Shown: positions 6,362 through 9,677 of the stretch, piece by piece
Layout of the letters: each line of letters starts with the position of its first letter
How positions within the stretch are numbered: the stretch's first letter is position 1
NCBI GenBank assembly: GCA_030682505.1
Contig: JAUXOH010000086.1
Coordinates: 1 to 9,677 of the forward strand
DNA: 9,677 nucleotides
Origin: Candidatus Didemnitutus sp.
GTDB taxonomy: Bacteria > Verrucomicrobiota > Verrucomicrobiia > Opitutales > Opitutaceae
Reading direction: 5' to 3'
Program-made: the position numbers and the translations under genes
The notes under the pieces: model-generated
Told to the model about the DNA's origin: nothing
The model's input: the letters and a program-made list of their open reading frames with translations, nothing else
The model's database searches: none

Positions 6362-6571
6362 TTACTTGGCGAGGAACAGCGCGAGAATGCCGAGACCTTC
6401 GGCGAGCGCCATGCCGATGATGGCCTGGACAAGGATCTTGCCGGACGCGCCGGGATTGCGGCCGACGGACTCGGCGGCCTTGGTGCCGATCATACCGACG
6501 CCGATGGCGGCGCCAAGAAGACCGAATGCGCTGGCGATGTTGCCGGTGATTTCAGCGAGGAGGGGATACAT
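6362..6571 (-). CDS. atpE: ATP synthase Fo c subunit (proton-carrying ring)
   Basis: The c subunit forms the membrane rotor ring. With the ATG at 6571 the product is a 69-residue two-helix hairpin. Helix 1 carries the glycine motif GAAIGVGMIG at 20-29, the polar loop is GRNP at 37-40, and helix 2 reads VQAIIGMALAEGLGILALFL with the essential carboxylate E58. The Na+-ring ligands (Gln in helix 1, and Ser/Thr after the Glu, as in AET/PES types) are absent, so proton coupling is expected. A GTG at 6613 is also in frame (83 residues) and has GGGAG 12 bases upstream, but the 14 added residues are polar and not family-like; the choice of start is moderately sure. The gap to atpB is 72 bases and can form weak GC-rich pairing (CCGCC with GGCGG) around the candidate GTG. 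Confidence 0.95.
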   Translation of the reverse strand: MYPLLAEITGNIASAFGLLGAAIGVGMIGTKAAESVGRNPGASGKILVQAIIGMALAEGLGILALFLAK

Positions 6572-6643
6572 GGTGTTGATGGTGTTGTTGGTTGCGGTGA
6601 CCGCCGTGCGCACGTCGTTGGCACGCTCCCGGCGGAAAAGGGT

Positions 6644-7510
6644 TCAGTGATGGGCCTCGGCTCCCTCGGGGGCGTGATCATGGTCATCGCCGTGGTTGCA
6701 GATCAGGCCGACGTAAACGGCGGAGAGGAGGGTGAAAACGGTCGCTTGGATCAGGCCGACGAGCAGTTCCATGAAGTAGAAAATGGGAAAGAAGCCCGTC
6801 CCGTGCAGCAGGTTTTCCCCGCCGAAGACATTGCCAAAGAGACGAACCGAAAGGGTGAACGGGCGGATCGCGATCGAAAACACCTCAATGAAGCCGACGA
6901 CCAGGAACACCAGCGAGAGAATCGGGTAGAGCCAAACAGGAGTCTCTTTCTTGTCGGCCTTGTTGCCGAAGAGATCCCAAAGAATCAGCTTCGGTCCGGC
7001 ATATTTGAAAATGATGATCAGAAACGCGCCGAAGGAAACCAGCGCGAGGGCGATGGTGCTGTTGAAGTCCGCTGTGAACGGGCGGATCCACGGCTGGGTC
7101 AGGTGAAACTTGCCGTCAACGTCGTGGCCCATGCCGATGGTGCCGACGCCCGGGAGCAATCCGGACCAGTTCTGCATCAGAATGAAGATAAAGAGCGTGA
7201 CGAGGAGAGGGAAGACCGCCGGGAAAGCCTTCTTGCCGACGATCGGCTCGAATAAATCGCGCAGCGCCTCAATCAGCGATTCGAAGACTGCCTGCGCCCG
7301 GCCCGGGAGCACCTTGGGATTGCCGACGGCCCAGAGGACCAGCGTGATCAGGGCGAGCGAGACCATCCAGCCCGTCACCATGCTGTTGGTGATGCGCCAG
7401 CCACCGCCGAGATCGAAAAGGACCGACGCCTTGGCATCGACCGCGGCAAACGCGGCCGGCGCCGAGGCGAGCGCAGCAATAAGACCAAAGAATTTCTTAG
7501 CGGTGAACAT
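6644..7510 (-). CDS. atpB: ATP synthase Fo a subunit (proton channel)
   Basis: The a subunit forms the half-channels that pass protons to the c-ring. The 288-residue product starts with a signal-peptide-like segment (MFTAKKFFGLIAALASAPAAFA, likely cleavage near 22-23). Membrane helices follow near 46-63, 97-113, 149-169, 193-213 and 245-271. Diagnostic parts are NWSGLLPGVG at 114-123, TADFNSTIALAL at 146-157, LSVRLFGNVFGGE at 220-232 with the essential Arg (R223), and LLVGLIQATVFTLLSAVYV at 249-267. The C-terminus after the last helix is His/Asp-rich (NHGDDHDHAP and then EAHH). ATG 7510 is chosen because it opens the signal sequence; the frame is open much further upstream (to 7762), but that part looks like untranslated leader. 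It is the first gene of the operon. No atpI precedes it on this strand. Confidence 0.97.
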   Translation of the reverse strand: MFTAKKFFGLIAALASAPAAFAAVDAKASVLFDLGGGWRITNSMVTGWMVSLALITLVLWAVGNPKVLPGRAQAVFESLIEALRDLFEPIVGKKAFPAVFPLLVTLFIFILMQNWSGLLPGVGTIGMGHDVDGKFHLTQPWIRPFTADFNSTIALALVSFGAFLIIIFKYAGPKLILWDLFGNKADKKETPVWLYPILSLVFLVVGFIEVFSIAIRPFTLSVRLFGNVFGGENLLHGTGFFPIFYFMELLVGLIQATVFTLLSAVYVGLICNHGDDHDHAPEGAEAHH

Positions 7511-7552
7511 GAGTGTCCGATTCGTGGAGGCCTTCGGGGCAGAAGGGTTGAA

Positions 7553-7599
7553 TAGGTAGATTTCCCCGGAAGAAACCGTCAACCCCGGAAATTTTTTTT
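7553..7599 (-). promoter_or_regulatory. Candidate promoter of the atp operon
   Basis: On the minus strand TTGACG (7582-7577) is a near-consensus -35. A weak -10, TACCTA, lies at 7558-7553 after an 18-base spacer. An A8 tract (plus-strand T run 7592-7599) lies about 10 bases upstream of the -35, like an UP element. This would start transcription near 7546, about 36 bases before atpB. The leader would then carry a small hairpin, CCTTC/GAAGG (7546-7542 with 7535-7531). The -10 is poor, so the call is tentative; read-through from trmB/mnmG is also possible. Confidence 0.4.
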
Positions 7600-7618
7600 C
7601 AATCGCGGTTCCCGGGAA
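7562..7618. repeat. Three CCC(C/G)GGAA-type repeats flanking the atp promoter region
   Basis: CCCCGGAA occurs at 7564-7571 and 7583-7590, and CCCGGGAA at 7611-7618. The first and third sit inside dyads, TTCCCCGGAA (7562-7571) and the perfect palindrome TTCCCGGGAA (7609-7618). The candidate -35 lies between the first two copies. The arrangement could be a set of regulator sites for the atp operon or chance in a GC-rich region; no known factor can be assigned. Confidence 0.3.
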
Positions 7619-7727
7619 ATTAGCAGGGCCAAGCGATTCTCCCGGCGCCGCTAATGCTACCGGATGCTGTCCTGAATTGGAAAAACAGAGGCTTGCCCCG
7701 TTTCGGCCCAGCCCCGAAGGATAAGGC

Positions 7728-7895
7728 ATGGACTCCGCCGCGAACGAACTGTTGCAGCGCACCGAACAACCGCACTACCCAAACGGGGAGCGCAAGTTGG
7801 CGCGGGATCCGTTCATGCAAGCGACGTGGGCGATGCTGGGGGTGGCTGGCCTGGCCCAGTTAGCTCTACTCTTGGCGCTGGACTTGATGTCCTGA
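7728..7895 (+). CDS. Putative small single-pass membrane protein, 55 residues, opposite strand to the atp operon
   Basis: This short plus-strand frame begins MDSAANELLQRTEQPHYPNG, continues with a charged segment ERKLARDPF at 21-29, and ends in a hydrophobic helix at about 32-51 (ATWAMLGVAGLAQLALLLAL) with a DLMS tail. Support: an AAGGA six bases before the ATG, the best Shine-Dalgarno site near any gene here; high G+C at third positions in the part that overlaps nothing (7728-7812); and a membrane protein layout with positive charge on the N-terminal side. Its last 83 bases overlap the end of trmB in convergent orientation, where trmB encodes only a low-complexity Pro/Ala/Ser tail. I recognise no family. 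It occupies the place where atpI is found in many operons but runs the other way and is too short to be AtpI. No clear promoter is seen. It could still be a chance frame. Confidence 0.45.
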   Translation: MDSAANELLQRTEQPHYPNGERKLARDPFMQATWAMLGVAGLAQLALLLALDLMS

Positions 7896-8508
7896 CCGCG
7901 ACGAGCGAGTGGAAGCGAGGGGCCCGAGACTGGAAGACGGTTTCGTGTTCCAAGGGCCATTCAGCCCGGGGATCAACGGTCCAAGTGGTTAGCCGGGAAA
8001 TTGTTAACTCAACTGAACGAAAGTATTCATCGTGATCGGTGCGAAAATAAAGACGAGTTCCCTCCCCTGCCCGACTCGCGATGGCGTCGAAGAAGTCCGC
8101 TTTGAGAATCCGGTGTTTATGGTGGCGGGCTTTAGGCCAGGGATCGGGAAAAAGAACCCAAACTTCGGCGAACGTCACGTCGGCGGGAAGCGCATTGAAG
8201 AACTCGCGGGCCTCCGCACGAACGAAGTGGCAGTTGAGGAGCTTGGATCGGTCGCGCTTTCTTCCGCTCCTCTCGAGTCGATCGAGAATCATGTCCACCC
8301 CGACACAGCACTTATGCGGGAACTCGGCGGCATACCGGACCAAAAAATGACCGTGACCGCAGCCGACTTCCCAGACAAACGGCTGACCTTTGGGCAACAG
8401 CGCGGCCAACGTCTCCTCGAGGGCATCGCGGCGGCGGGTTACATCGGCCAAGAATTCGGGCTTAAAGGTCACGGAAGCTAATCGGGCGGGCGATTCGCCG
8501 TGGGGCAA
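7813..8508 (-). CDS. trmB: tRNA (guanine-N7)-methyltransferase
   Basis: TrmB methylates G46 in the variable loop of tRNAs with S-adenosylmethionine. With TTG at 8508 as start the protein has 231 residues, close to the usual 210-240. SAM-binding motif I is WEVGCGHGHFL at 46-55, followed by GVDMILDRL at 70-78. The family hallmark VLFPDPWPKARHHKHRI is at 118-134, then RTDHDEYF at 156-163 and ETVFQSRAPRFHSLVAV at 189-205, matching the conserved C-terminal T-x-(Y/F)-x-x-R region. The last 25 residues are Pro/Ala/Ser-rich and beyond the family core; this part overlaps the plus-strand small gene. The start is uncertain: GTG at 8472 would remove 12 residues, and no ATG is available because an in-frame stop lies shortly upstream. 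The 180-base spacer to mnmG shows no clear terminator, so the two may be co-transcribed. Confidence 0.93.
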   Translation of the reverse strand: MPHGESPARLASVTFKPEFLADVTRRRDALEETLAALLPKGQPFVWEVGCGHGHFLVRYAAEFPHKCCVGVDMILDRLERSGRKRDRSKLLNCHFVRAEAREFFNALPADVTFAEVWVLFPDPWPKARHHKHRILKADFFDAIASRAGEGTRLYFRTDHDEYFRSVELTISRLTTWTVDPRAEWPLEHETVFQSRAPRFHSLVAVRTSSPAPRVELTGPGQPPPASPTSLA

Positions 8509-8688
8509 GCGCGAAGGCGGCGCAAACGCGCGACGCCTTCCTTATGTCCCAAGTATCCTTAATGGGCAGCTCTCATCGGGATCGGGTTGACGCCGTGGGC
8601 TGCTGGGATTCTCCCGGAGAGCGGCAAGCCGGGTTGTGGAATCCGGCGGATCAAGGTGGCGACCGTCGCACGGGCGCCGAGGGATGGG

Positions 8689-9677
8689 CTATCCGGGGCC
8701 GCGCGCTGCCCTTCGCGCGGACTCGATGCGAATCAGCAGAATGCTGATGTCGGCCGGGTTGACCCCACTGATCCGGCTGGCTTGGCCGAGGGTGACCGGA
8801 CGCACCTGCTGAAGTTTCTGGGCGCTTTCCCGGCGCAGACCTGAAATCGCGAGATAATCCAAGTCGGCGGAAAGCTTGATGTGATCGATGTCCTGGAGCT
8901 TCGCAATCTGTCGAAGTTCACGCTCCAGATATCCCCGGTAAAAGACCCGATAGAGCACTTCCTCTCGAATCGCGCTTGATTCGGTGAGCAGTTCAGCGGG
9001 GAGGGTGGCCAGTTCCTTTTCGCGCCGAATCACGTCGCCCCACAGACCGCCGGCAGTGCGTGTTTCCTCGAGGTGTCTTTGCCAATACGAGACGCGAGAT
9101 AATTTGTGCTCAATTAATAATAAGCGACTATCAGACAACAGATTGTGTGATTTTGAGTGATGGAGCAATCGCAGCTCGGCGCTCCCGTGGTTGAGCAAGA
9201 GGCGGTACTCAGCTCGGCTCGTAAACATGCGGTAGGGTTCGGTGGTTCCCTTTGTCACCAGGTCATCAATCAACACGCCGATGTAGGCTTCGTGGCGTCC
9301 CAACACCAGCGGCTCCTCTCCCCTCACCTTTTGCACCGCATTGATGCCGGCCAGCAGGCCTTGGGCGGCCGCCTCTTCATAGCCCGAAGTGCCGTTGATC
9401 TGACCAGCAAAAAACAGATTCTCCACCTTGCGCGATTCAAGGGAGGGGAAGAGTTGTTGGGGCGGAGCGAAGTCGTATTCAACCGCGTAAGCCGGACGCA
9501 ACAACACCGCCTGCTCAAGGCCGGGAATACTGTGCACGAGATCCAGCTGGACCGAAAACGGCAAGCTCGTCGAAAGGCCGTTGATATAATACTCGTTGGT
9601 ATTCCGACCTTCCGGTTCGAGATAGAGCATGTGCCGGGGCTTGTCGGCAAAGCGCACGAACTTGTCCTCAATACTTG
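8689..9677 (-). CDS. mnmG: tRNA uridine-5-carboxymethylaminomethyl modification enzyme MnmG/GidA, C-terminal half (runs off the right edge)
   Basis: MnmG, an FAD enzyme, works with MnmE to install the cmnm5 group on wobble U34 of several tRNAs. About 328 codons are present, beginning inside the conserved CPSIEDK block (visible SIEDKFVRFADKPRHMLYLE). Then come EGRNTNEYYINGLSTSLP, the FAD-domain closing motif NLFFAGQINGTSGYEEAAAQ, and YIGVLIDDLVTKGTTEPYRMFTSRAEYRL, all diagnostic of the family. The helical C-terminal domain ends with LGQASRISGVNPADISILLIRIES, which matches the E. coli GidA end closely, so the C-terminus is complete with only a short extra tail (ARRAARGPG). The N-terminal 45-50 percent, including the FAD GxGxxG motif, lies beyond the window. 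A short patch near 9100-9165 (HNLLSDSRLLLIEHKLS) is AT-rich, with TTA and ATT codons unlike the rest. Confidence 0.97.
   Translation of the reverse strand, partial: SIEDKFVRFADKPRHMLYLEPEGRNTNEYYINGLSTSLPFSVQLDLVHSIPGLEQAVLLRPAYAVEYDFAPPQQLFPSLESRKVENLFFAGQINGTSGYEEAAAQGLLAGINAVQKVRGEEPLVLGRHEAYIGVLIDDLVTKGTTEPYRMFTSRAEYRLLLNHGSAELRLLHHSKSHNLLSDSRLLLIEHKLSRVSYWQRHLEETRTAGGLWGDVIRREKELATLPAELLTESSAIREEVLYRVFYRGYLERELRQIAKLQDIDHIKLSADLDYLAISGLRRESAQKLQQVRPVTLGQASRISGVNPADISILLIRIESARRAARGPG

Noticed and set aside
6362..6571. Possible Na+-coupled c subunit or N-ATPase operon
   Set aside because: The c subunit lacks the Gln and Ser/Thr sodium ligands, and gene order B-E-F-H-A-G-D-C without atpQ/atpR is ordinary F-type.
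5726..7255. 509-codon plus-strand open frame opposite atpF/atpE/atpB
   Set aside because: Antisense shadow crossing three real genes and their spacers; product is charged and repetitive with no family features.
7620..7820. 66-codon minus-strand frame between trmB and atpB as a possible atpI
   Set aside because: Not hydrophobic in the AtpI pattern and no two-helix layout; more likely spacer and shadow of the plus-strand small gene.
8630..8640. Short symmetric sequences in the trmB-mnmG spacer as a terminator
   Set aside because: The palindrome TCTCCCGGAGA leaves no loop and no T-run follows on the minus strand.

Overview
The window looks like a chromosomal segment of a GC-rich bacterium. My best guess is Verrucomicrobiota, class Opitutia (Opitutus-like). 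This rests on the style of the F1Fo subunits (beta-subunit wording 'LICPFIKGGK', AtpB with a signal-peptide-like N-terminus), on high GC at third codon positions, and on start sites that almost all lack a Shine-Dalgarno sequence. It is an inference, not a database match. Almost every gene reads right to left on the minus strand.

Layout in transcription order: (1) 9677-8689, the C-terminal half of mnmG (tRNA wobble-uridine modification). (2) 8508-7813, trmB (tRNA m7G46 methyltransferase). (3) About 7810-7511, a spacer with a candidate promoter, an A-tract and CCCCGGAA-type repeats; on the plus strand it also carries a probable 55-codon single-pass membrane protein gene (7728-7895) whose end overlaps the end of trmB. 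(4) 7510-957, a complete eight-gene ATP synthase operon in the order atpB-E-F-H-A-G-D-C (a, c, b, delta, alpha, gamma, beta, epsilon) without atpI, closed by a hairpin terminator at about 908-933. (5) About 900-598, a non-coding stretch with an AT-rich compound repeat that is a good candidate metal-responsive operator. (6) 597-1, a ferrous iron uptake operon with two different feoA genes in tandem and the first codons of feoB, which leaves the window just before its GTPase P-loop is complete.

Functionally this is a core-metabolism region: two tRNA modification enzymes, the proton-driven ATP synthase and a Feo iron importer. The order mnmG, N7-guanine methyltransferase, atp operon parallels the gidA-gidB-atp order known from E. 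coli near oriC, with trmB in place of gidB/rsmG.

I do not see a wholly new system. The items most worth checking are the small plus-strand membrane protein gene, the strong hairpin between atpE and atpF, a delta subunit about 47 residues shorter than usual, the GDRGTGKT P-loop and insertion in AtpA, the cysteine-rich first FeoA with the repeat operator upstream, and the pyrimidine-rich leaders without Shine-Dalgarno sites.
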